Source: Chloromonas sp. AAM2 | Lineage: Eukaryota > Chlorophyta > Chlorophyceae > Chlamydomonadales > Chlamydomonadaceae | Assembly (NCBI GenBank): GCA_004335635.1 | Contig: QAXH01005149.1 | Location: 345 to 43,965 of the forward strand | Length of the DNA stretch: 43,621 bases | Direction of reading: 5' to 3' | Part shown: positions 9,515 through 19,000 of the stretch, piece after piece | How the letters are laid out: the number at the start of each line of letters is the position of its first letter | How positions within the stretch are numbered: the first letter of the stretch is position 1 | Position numbers and translations under genes: made by a program | The notes under the pieces: generated by a model | Told to the model about the DNA's origin: nothing | The model's input: only the letters and a program-made list of their open reading frames with translations | Databases searched by the model: none

Positions 9515-11283
9515 ATGAGGAGGGCACAAGTTGCCCTCCTGCTGGTGCTTGCAATCAGCTTGTTGACGGATGCAGAAGCAACAATTACCTCGGCGAAGTT
9601 TAAGGTAAGCAGGTATACGCTCAGCTCAGGTTCCCGTGAATCTGCCAACTGCCGGTCAGACTGCACCGTTGGTGCCAGCCTTGTTGAGCGTGCGCGATGT
9701 CATGGACAGACGCTGTTTACGCATACTAGGTCTAGTATACCAGCCAAGCCCCACACACTCAACCCAACTCCATGTGTGTTTGTGCATGTTCGCAGACTTG
9801 CCCTGGGTGGTAAGTGCCGTGGGACATAGCAGCAACTTGGCGTTCTTCCAACCGAGCTGGTGCAAGAAGTGAAGCACTACAAGCAGCGCCCAGCAGCTCA
9901 CAACCTCACCTGTGCACCCTGACACTGTGCTTGCTCGCAGACGACTCAATCACCTCCCTGACGTGAAGAAATTCATCAGGTTGGTTAGTGAGGGCACTGC
10001 ACATCTCTCATGCATGGTATCGCACAACAATCACTTATGCACAATGCCTTCCCCATGCCAGCTCCATGTATGCCGTTCCTTGCCTGTCTCCAGGGGGGAG
10101 GTTGAGCGGGGTCACTACCCAGGTGTCATCGTGCAGTTTATCATGGGGCATTCACCAGAGGTCGTATTCATGGATGAGAAGGGAAATGAGGTGAGGTACA
10201 GGCGCAGTACATGGCGAGGCGCATTCAGTAGCCGAGGTCATGATGGGCTTTGATTGGGAGTCTCTGCAGCGTGTGCAATCATATGGATCAGCGCTTGTTG
10301 AACCACACCTGATCAGGAAGGCATCACGTGAGCAGACTTCATGTGTGCCACACCAGCAACCAATGGTTGCTGCAACTGCGGTCATTTATTGACAATAATG
10401 TGCTTTCATTCCTGAGGCACAGCCATGAACAGGACACAGTCTGTACTCGATCAACTGACTAAGTTTACCGTTTCTACCCTTGGGAGTGTCCACATTTCCA
10501 TTTAATGCCACTGCTGTGCAGGTTGAGCGCATGGCCGTTGACCACATGTCGTTTGGAGAGCTGCGCAGTCTCATGTCCAGCAAGGGCTTTGTGCACCGGC
10601 CGCGCCCCTCAGGCCCACCCGGCAACATGCAAGGCAACATGCACGGCTATGGCATTGCACCGGGCGGAGGCGCCAGGTTTGTCCACTTGGGGCCGCATGG
10701 AGGGGTTCAAGGTGGCAGGGCCGCCCATGCAGGCGCAGGCGTACACGGTGTGCATGCGGGCGCTGTGGTACATGGCGGGATAAACGCCCAACAAGGCGGT
10801 GGCCCACAGGGCGGCTTGGGCGTACCAGCTGCTACAGCCAACACAGCAGGCACTGAAGCGGCTGCTGGCACCACCAATGATCCGTCCATTGGCGGCCGCA
10901 TCATCAGCCGCAATCCTGCACGCTCCTCCACCACCGCGGCCTCCTTCTTCGGGGCGCTGGCTGGCATGAGCGCTAACTCTGGGCGCGTTATTCAGCAGCA
11001 CCAGCCCTTCCGTAGCCGGTTCTACCAGGGCCCAGCAGAGCCTGACTGGCTGGAGGAGGGCGTGGAGGATGGGCGGGCCGATGGGGCAGGTGCTGATGTG
11101 GTGCGTACACGGCTTGAGACTGACGGTCAGGGCTCATTGGCACAAGATGAGGCCCAGCCCCAGCAGCAGGGCTTGAGATCCACAGGGGCCACGCAAAGGC
11201 TAGATGGAGAGCACGACAAGGGCGCAGCACATAACCAGCCGCTTAAGCGGATATCAATGCCCATAGTTGAAGCAGCAGCGTGA
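9515..11283 (+). CDS. Selenoprotein M-like ER protein, Sec codon split by an intron
   Basis: Five exons, 9515-9604, 9796-9809 (14 nt), 9941-9979, 10094-10190 and 10522-11283, encode 333 residues if UGA at codon 35 is read as selenocysteine. Residues 1-22 are a signal peptide. Residues 27-47 read AKFK-TCPGU-RLNHLPDVKKFI, lining up without a gap on the SELENOM redox motif TCGGU and the following RLNRLPEVKAF-type helix. HYPGVIVQFIMGHSPEVVFMD and VERMAVDHMSFGELRSLM match the rest of the thioredoxin-like SELENOM/Sep15 fold. Family members are ER thiol-disulfide oxidoreductases. Residues 104-333 are a Gly/His/Ala/Gln-rich extension absent from animal SELENOM, and there is no KDEL- or HADL-like tail at its end. 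All introns are GT-AG with matching phase. The ATG was chosen because it opens the signal peptide; the open frame upstream of it has no in-frame ATG. No textbook SECIS was found by eye. Confidence 0.82.
9796..9941 (+). other. Microexon and split selenocysteine codon (TG at 9808-9809, A at 9941)
   Basis: Microexon 9796-9809 reads ACT TGC CCT GGG TG and is followed by the strong donor GTAAGT. The next exon begins at 9941 with A CGA CTC after CTCGCAG. Splicing makes TGA, exactly at the CxxU position of SELENOM. An overlapping weaker donor, GTGGTA at 9807, would give GG|A (Gly) and delete the Sec codon while keeping frame. Confidence 0.75.
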
Positions 11284-12431
11284 CACCGAGGCGCGGCTGG
11301 TGGTGGAGACTGCCTATGTTTGCAGGTGGGGAGCAGGCATATGCATGTGAGCGCTACATTCAGTCCCCGGTCTTCATGACCTGGGAACCCCTAATGGCGG
11401 TTTGAATCCTCAGCAATGAAGGCTTCTGCTCCTTAGCGCACAGTTCATGCATTCTTGCACAAAGCCGGACATTGCCCACAGCAAAGGCGGGCTCAGCTGC
11501 CGTATCTTGAAGAAATCGCGCTGAGCCTCTTTGCCTTGCTTGCAGATGTTGTGATGACCCGTGATATGAAGGGCGGCAGCCAACCCCTGGAGCTGAGCAC
11601 AGGAAGCTGCTGCCTGGAACCACAATGCCAGTAGCTGATGAGTGCGGTGCGGCAGACGGGGCAGGCCATGCTGCCCACCCGCCCGTGCACCATGCCACTG
11701 GCAAACGGACCATTGCCATGCATCTGCAAGAACAAGCAGCCTCTTCTTCGTCTCATTAGACCTTGTTACGTGGAGCAGCAGCAATTTTTCGACCAGTGAT
11801 CAGCATCAGCATTCATGCACAGCCTGCATCGTTATGACACTTGGTTTTGACTGAACATCAAAGTTTGGCACTTTATTTCTCCGGCCAGTGCATTCCTGAT
11901 ACGTGGTGTGCTCAACAGGCTGAAAACCAGTGAGCACGTGCGAAACGACGGTGCTGACTTCATTGTTCGCAAATTGCACATCCAGTGTGATTGTGCAAGT
12001 GGCACTTAATCAGGTCTGCCTGACGTGTCTAGGTGCTGTGCTACGCTCCGACGCCTGAACACTCATATCCAGCATCATTAAACGACTAATCGTCAAGGCA
12101 GCTGCAAGGCTTAACAACAAATCAAACAGAGCAACTGTGGCAGGCGTAAGGCAAACTATCTATCACAGCCACAAGTCAGCCGACAAAACGAAACCCGCTC
12201 AAGACTGGGATCTAAGGCATAACAAGAGCAAGGGACCTAAACAGCGCTAATGGTCAAGTGCAAATACTAAGCTAAAACGAAACGTGCCGCTTACTCGTAA
12301 AGGCCCGCAAGAGGTGAGAAGACGCAGCTCTGCAGCCTGACAGTACAGCACCATCAGTGTCAACCACTCACTCAGGCGGCTGGCGGGCAACACCTTGGAG
12401 TCCACTCAGACCTGACTTGGACAACATCAAG
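11284..12431. other. Spacer holding the selenoprotein 3' UTR; no firm gene
   Basis: This is the 1.1-kb space between the selenoprotein stop and the converging coiled-coil gene. It must hold a SECIS element if the UGA is read through. A minus-strand open frame at about 11610-11730 contains ACPVCRTAL after a possible acceptor, but no partner exon was found. The 11800-12420 part is A-rich on the plus strand and shows no coding signal. Confidence 0.4.
11372..11423 (+). promoter_or_regulatory. Weak SECIS-like hairpin candidate
   Basis: ATGA at 11376-11379 is followed 13 bases later by AA at 11393-11394 in an apical TAAT loop, and GA occurs at 11418-11419. CTGGG pairs CTCAG, AACC pairs GGTT, and an outer stem GTCTTC/GAAGGC closes it. 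The spacing suits SECIS, but the 3' GA falls in the outer stem and the core is asymmetric. A second candidate at 11930-11958 has GTGA, a GCAC/GTGC stem, an AAA loop and TGAC, but its loop is too tight. Confidence 0.25.
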
Positions 12432-12436
12432 TTACA
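12432..12436 (-). terminator. TGTAA overlapping the stop codon of the coiled-coil gene
   Basis: On the minus strand CTG TAA contains TGTAA across the stop codon. It is probably too close to the stop to act as the polyadenylation signal, and no better copy was located close by. Confidence 0.2.
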
Positions 12437-15400
12437 GGAATCTTTGCTCTAGCTGCCGGAATGCAAACTCCAGCTCGTCTTCACTGACGTATTCTCCAGC
12501 CCTATAGCGGGACATGACACGACGCACGTACGCCAGCACCTGCAGGCATGGGATGTGCACAGGGTCGACGACTGAACGATGGATTGCCGAGAGACATGAA
12601 GAGGGGCTCGCGTGCTACGTCTCAGACACAGAGTGCGAAATTTCTTGACAAGTCTTGGGTTGGAGAGCCCTGACAGACGCATGTGGACAATGGCAGCGTT
12701 TCTTCTGACCAAGTTGGCTTGCGAAGCCCTGTTCATCAGGTTCAAAACCGATGCCTCACCTCGTCATCCCGTGCCCTGAGCCTTGCCTGGGCTGCTGCTA
12801 TGGTGCCCTGCTTGTTCGACTCTGCTGCCCTGAGCCTGCACAACGAACCACGCATACGCAACAGCCGCTGTGAGGAATTGTGCCAGAAAGGGTGTGCAAG
12901 CCTCCAAACAGTGCCACTGCAAACTCGTCCTCTGAAGGATGATCTGTACGGTGAACCCAAGTGTCCTGCCCTGCTTGGACTGCCCACCAAAGTGTGTTAC
13001 AAACACCAAAGTGTGTTACAAACACCAAAGTGTGTTACAAACACCACCCCTACACATTTTGCCCTTGCAGACACCTATAGATGCGCTGCCCACCCTTGTG
13101 CCCACATCCGTTGTCCCGCACATGCCCTGTTCTTGGCGCCTTGAGTCATCCCTGCCCGTCCCCATGCCGCGCCCTTCCATTTCCCTTACACACCCACCAA
13201 CCGGCACCCACCTCTCCTGTGCCTCCTGAACGCTCTGGTTGACCTGCGAGGCAATGCGCTCCTGCGCCGCGGCAATGGAGGCAGTGGCGCTGAGCCGCGC
13301 CATGCGCCCGTCCATGTTGGCCTGGCGCTCCTGAGGGGCACAGCGGAAAGCCAGGGCATTGGATCAGTATGGCCAGCCTCAGCAAGCGTGAAACAGCACA
13401 GCTGGCAGTGCTGACGGTGCACAGCCCGGCAGAATCTGACAAAAACACAATCCTCTTGCGCCAGAAGATCAAACTTGAGCTGGCTGCACAGGTGGCCAGC
13501 ACATCCCTACGTCATCCCTACACCCTTGGTGATTTATCAGAAGAAACGTTTCCGCTGTCTGCACAGCCCATGCTCAACTCTCAGACGACCTTGTCTGTAT
13601 CAGTTCCACCACTGTTGCCCATCAAACATTTGCTTGTGCTTTTGTGTGTCCGCATCACTGCAAGCCATCTCACATGCCCCTTTGCCTGCCGGTGTGTGCA
13701 TAAGCCAGCCTTAAACGGTCTGCCGCACAGCTCCGTTCCCCCACCTGTGCCTTGAGCCGCTCCTTGGCCTCCTCCAAGGACTGCTGCCACTTCCAGCGTG
13801 GGTGCTGATCAGACTCAGAGGAAGAGGACGAAGAGGAAGAAGAAGAAGAGGAGGAGGAATAACCGCTGCTGAAGTTACTGCTGGGGGCAGAGTAAGGCTG
13901 CGAGGGCGGGATGGAGGGGTATGCGGAGTAGGAGGGAGAGGAGGGCGGGGAAGGGGAAGGGGGTGCACTGGTGGTAGGGCTGGCGGAGCTGGTCTGGCTG
14001 CGGGATTGGCGCAGGGAGGAAAGGAGCGCAGACTGTTTGTTGGCTATTTTGGCCGCCAGCACTGCAGCCAGCTTGTAGTTCACGTCTGCCTGTGGAGCAA
14101 ACACACGGGGAGATGAAGGACTTGAAGGTTGATCACGGCAGAAAACAGCTGGCATTGTGTGAGCAAGCTGCTGCCGAGAGTGCCAGACAATGCACACTTA
14201 CACTTGCGTAGTACGCAATAGCGGGAATGAAAACCAACCATGTGCAGTTGCTTTGGCTTTTTGGTTTTTGATGCAATCAGATGTTTGGACGCATACATTG
14301 ACCTATCAGTGTGTGTGCCACGCACCTTGTTTGAGTTCTTGTCCATAGCCTCTGTGACTGACGCCTTCTCATTCAGTGCGTTGCGAGCCCCCACCTCGTC
14401 GCCCTGCTGGACCTTGTCAAACGCAAGCTGCTCGAGCATGCGGGCCATCTCTGCCAGCTTGGTGGCGGTTTTGGCACATGACTCAGCTGCAGGCACAGCC
14501 GAGTGCAAAGTGACATGGCAATAAGCAACGCATCAATAGGTGGGCTGGCCGCGCGAAGCATCCACTCATGCATCCATTCATGCATCCACTCATGCATCCA
14601 CTCATGCATCCACTCATGCATCCACTCATGCTACTTCCTGTCAACCTCAAGAGCCACCCATGGAGTGTTGAGCCACATATGTGCTAGTCAAGAAGAGTTC
14701 GGGCTAGAAGACCCTGCATACACTGACATTCGCAGTCCTTGATGTTTGTGCAGTAGATGCGTGTGGCATGGTATGACGACGAGAACACATTGTTCTCCAG
14801 CACCCAGAGGATCCCGACTCAGCAGTGGTCACCTGACGGCTTTCCAGCATATGCTCTGGTAGCAAAACATAGTCGCAGTTTTAACAGTAGAATGATCATG
14901 ACACGTGTCGGGGTTGATCAGCTCGTTTCGTGATGCACCTACCTGTTGTGATTGCCGTGTCCCGCTCAGCGTCCAAGGCTCGCAGCTCAGAGCGCAGCAC
15001 CTCAGTGGAGGAAGAGGTTGCAGCGGACTGACCTGAGGGCATGGTTGGGACACAGGTGCAGGCGGATTAGATGCTTCAGACTGGACTGATGCTCAGAGGG
15101 ATTGCAGAACAGTTGGGTGCGGGCAGGTTGGCCATGGACAAAGGGACGACCATGCAGCTCTTCTTCTGCTTGAGAATAGAGCCATCGAGTCATTTCTCAC
15201 GCTGCCCATCCAATGGAACCCATATGCTGTGGCTGGCACCCCTACCCTACCAAGGGCCAACACAGGATCTACAGTGGGTTGCTGATTCCAAGGATCCCTT
15301 GCCAGTGTCATGCTCATACACCACAAACCTGCTGCTTCGGCCAAAACAAGTCCCCGCGGTGACGCCAGCGAACTGCTCCATCTGGAAGGTGCTGGAACCC

Positions 15401-15527
15401 TGAGCTCAACCTTGTTGCAGCTGTTGGGCCTCAGGTCGCGTCTGCTTATTCTGGTATTCGCCGCACTGCACGAGGATTGCCTGGCTGGGGTTCTAGCTGC
15501 AGGAGCGGTGCGCAAGTGGCGCAACAT
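12432..15527 (-). CDS. Coiled-coil protein with organelle-type N-terminus, unknown function
   Basis: Seven exons, 15527-15411, 15027-14943, 14486-14326, 14089-13745, 13330-13212, 12829-12760 and 12539-12432, join in phase to 334 residues. Residues 1-39 (MLRHLRTAPAARTPAR and on) are Arg/Ser/Ala-rich without acids, like a plastid or mitochondrial targeting peptide. Residues 50-160 are strongly helical (ELRALDAERDTAITTAES, then KLAEMARMLEQLAFDKVQQG), and 225-299 are again Ala/Gln/Glu/Arg-rich coiled coil. Between them is a disordered Ser/Pro linker with 14 Ser in a row at 199-212. The end, SEDELEFAFRQLEQRFL, is amphipathic. I cannot name the family; PspA/Vipp1-like or ESCRT-like assembly proteins share the look but not an identified motif. 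The ATG is the first in the targeting-like exon. The gene is divergent from the methyltransferase. Confidence 0.7.
12989..13045 (+). repeat. Three perfect 19-bp tandem repeats
   Basis: The unit AAAGTGTGTTACAAACACC repeats three times without change. It lies in the intron between exons 13330-13212 and 12829-12760 of the coiled-coil gene. Each unit holds the near-dyad GTGTGTTACAAACAC. Confidence 0.9.
14558..14629 (+). repeat. Six 12-bp tandem repeats in an intron
   Basis: The unit GCATCCACTCAT occurs six times (one copy has ATT for ACT). It lies in the intron between exons 2 and 3 of the coiled-coil gene. In frame it would read MHEW repeats on the minus strand, but that is not part of the spliced gene. 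Confidence 0.9.
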
Positions 15528-16047
15528 TGTCGCAGCTACTGAAACGCTGAGCTCTTCTTGTGCAGCTGAACAGCGGTGTGTCTGTCACGCTGGCGAATTC
15601 AATCGTGCCGCTCCTACACACTTGCGGTTAGGTCAGGAAACCCTAGATCACACTTGTGAGGAACAGTGACGTTGAAGAGTCTTGGCTGTAGAGCGGCACT
15701 GTAATGCTGTGCACGCGCAGCACGAATGCGTCTGCGTGCATTTGCTGTCCATCCAGTCTGCTCCTGCAACCGGCCTTGTGTGGTGCTCCAGCCCCCTCAA
15801 TGTCAGGTGGGCAGATGCAACTGCAAAGCCTGTGGGAGCACTCCAGGCAGACACACGAGAGCCAGTGAGAGGTACAGCTCCATATGATGGCCAAGTACTG
15901 CACAAGTAACACCACGTACTGCACCCATGCATCCAGCAGAAACGAGTGGTTCATACCAGAAACGAGTGGCTCATCAGATTGTGCGGTAAAACTTTGCAGA
16001 CAGTTGGCTGCTCAGCAAAGGCAACCTGCTATAGACGCGGCTCAGGC
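15528..16047. promoter_or_regulatory. Divergent intergenic region, coiled-coil gene and methyltransferase
   Basis: These 520 bases lie between the two proposed ATGs and must contain both promoters and 5' UTRs. The methyltransferase start is uncertain, so part of this could be its 5' exon. A short direct repeat, CAGAAACGAGTGG, occurs near 15937 and 15957. Confidence 0.4.
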
Positions 16048-19000
16048 ATGACTGTCTCCGCCACACATGGTGGTCACGGCTCGGGGGCAGAGGACAGCAG
16101 GAGTGAAACCCTAGACACCGCACAGCCCTCCACAATGCTTCAACTCAGCCTGGACAACCAAGTGGACGTTTTAACAGGTGCGTGCGATGAAGCAGCAACA
16201 ATCACAGCTATGAGCTCGGAACGGGGATGACCGGACAAGGTAGCTAGTGGGTGTTTGTTCCCCATTCCAGTTCTACACACACCTTCACGATGTGCACATG
16301 GGTGCACGTGCGGTGCACGTGCGGTGCATGTGCAGGGGCACGTGCCCTCCTTACCCGTGAGGAGCGCATGCGGCTGGATGAGGGGGACGACGCAGAATTC
16401 TACACGCAGCCACGCATGGTCGAGCATGCCGACAATCACTTCACGCAAGTGCTCACAGGTAGGCGCGCATGGCTACCTGGAGCACCTGTCAGTCGACACT
16501 TGCTGTGCTTGCCCGGTAGCGTTTGCTAGATGCCCGAAGCAACGGGGCTCTGTTACACAACATGGTGCAGGCGTCCCCGCAACCTGACTGGGCTGCTTGA
16601 TGGTGGGCAGTGCTGAAACGGTGCTCCTCATGCCGTTGACACGGCTAATCAATGGATTTTCAAATGCCAGGATAAAGCAAATCAAAAGCAGTGAATACTG
16701 GGGTTCACTGTTCATTGACTAGTTTAGTCAATGGTCTTGCGCAAGATGAACATCACTGCGCAGAGCCGCGGTCCCTCCCTGTATGATGGACTGCCCAGTG
16801 GTGCCCGTTTCCTCCCCTTGCAGCCCTGTACCGTGAGCTGCTCTCCCCTGACACGCGATTGTTGGAGCTGGCCAGCAGCTGGAACAGCCACCTGCCACCG
16901 GACATGACCTTCAGCGCAGTCATAGGACACGGTCAGTGCATGGACGAGTGGTCACACTGCATCTTGAAATCATACCAGTACAGCACTCGTGGCTGCCATC
17001 TTGACCACGGTGTGGGTTTGTTGCTTGCTGCTGCCATGTAGCCGTCAATTGGAAACGAGGCACCCACTCTCTCTTCGCTCTCTGTCCTTCACACATCCTC
17101 TCACACGCGCAGGCGCACGCTCTCACTCATTCACACACACTGTCTCTCGCAATCACGTGGCCATCTACTGCTCAGGGTAGTTCTTTAAACTGTGCCAAAC
17201 TCATGTGCTGAGTGTTCCCGTTGCGCTGCCGCAGGCATGAACAGCGAGGAGCTGGCAGCCAACCCCAGGCTGACAGAACGTCTGGTGCAGGTGAACATGT
17301 GGGGTAGTAGCCGCTGGGCAGGTCCGGCCTGCCACTGGTTCCTTGCTCGCACTCACACGTGCTCCACTCACTCATGCCTCCCTCATGTCTCACTCACTGA
17401 GTGCACTGAGGGCATGGCGCACGGATTACTATTGGGACAGGCATCTAGTGCGCAAGAGGCTTATGACTGCAGCAGTTTTCAAACGCCCGAGTACGCCATG
17501 GCCCTTGCGACTAGCAGCAGTGAGCCCGAGGGGTTCGAAGATCTACCAACAGAAGTGAGAGGGAGGGTGCGCAACAAAAGGCTTCAGGCTTAGTCACGCA
17601 GCAAGTCAACGAAAGGACAGGTTATGCCAGACTGATCAACATGAGAACAGAGGACTGTGAAGCAGTTTCGAGGGTGTTGCTGTGTTTGGACACCTTCCAA
17701 CACTTGGTGGTGACTTAAAAGTTTTCATGGCATGGCGTGCCAAGACTGGTGCAGACAACTCGCTATACTTTTGGCACTGTTATGGGTTGTTCTTTTGGCC
17801 GTAGTGGTGGGTGTATCGCCGTTCAAGCAGTCGGTTGGATGGCGTCGCACAGATTGTACAAAACACTTCACGTACGAGGCGCACATGTGCCTGAGTGGGA
17901 CGTGAGTGGCACACTGTGGGCAAGGCAATTGGTGGAGGAGAGGGTTATGAATGCATGTAGGAGTGCTGATGCCTCAACTGCCTGCCACTGGAGCCTCTGG
18001 AGCCTTGCATCTGGTGTCATTCTTAACCCTTCTCTCCTGCCATCCACGTGCATTTTCATATCCTTGCCAGGACTTGAATCGCCGGCCCAGCCTCCCAGGT
18101 ATTGAAACCGCCTCTGTGGATGCTGTCACGTGCATCAACGGTTTCCAGTACCTGACGCGGCCTGAGTGGGTGATGGCTGAAGTGGCACGGGTGCTGCGGC
18201 CGGGCGGGCGGCTGGTGTTGAGCTTCTCCCGCCACTGCTGGGGAGCCAAGGCCACCTCCGCATGGCTGCAGCGGGACGCGGGACAGCGCATGCAGCTCAT
18301 AGCCAGGTGAGCATCGCATGGTTTAGCAGGGCACGGTCTGTATGCTGAGATGCGCTCGGCACGCTTGCTGTGGCCGGCCCCGCAAAGCACTGACGTGCCT
18401 GCCGTCCTGCTTGTACTCCCGCCGGCCCATCACGAGTTGCCGTGCTTTGGGCGCAGTAACGTGCCTATCCCGTTCGCATTATTCCCTTAGTTATTGCTGC
18501 AGCCCTCGCCTTTAGCGCTATAAGCAGAACCGCAAGCCTAGCAAATGCGTCTTAGCAGCGGCAATTCATCAATCCCGTGAATGCATGCTATGGAGGTCAA
18601 AGTCTGAAGTAGAAGTATGGCGTCAAAAGCACGAATGAGCCGTCTGAAGGGCCAAGGTTATAGACACTGTGAACTGCTATGTACCGTATGGCTGAAATGT
18701 CGTCCCGCAATAGATAATTGCCTGTTTGAGGGTGCAGGATAAAACAACCCATCTTCGGCCCTATGCGCAAATTCGCGGAAAACTTCATGATTGTTGTTCC
18801 TTTCTTGCGCATTCCCACCCCCCTTTTTCGTCTTTGTTTCAGCCTTTTTTCGCGTTTATTAACGCCTGCGCAGAATTATATGGCATGTACGGGTGCGGGA
18901 CCTGGGGGACTGTGTTTATTGAATGTCATTTTGCACCCGGAGGGATGAGATATGAACCGCACGGTATGCGTGCCAAAAAGGCAAAACGCCTAGGCATTGG

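Noticed and set aside
14536..14640. Tandem MHEW-encoding frame
   Set aside because: Encoded by the 12-bp intronic repeat; not in any spliced product.
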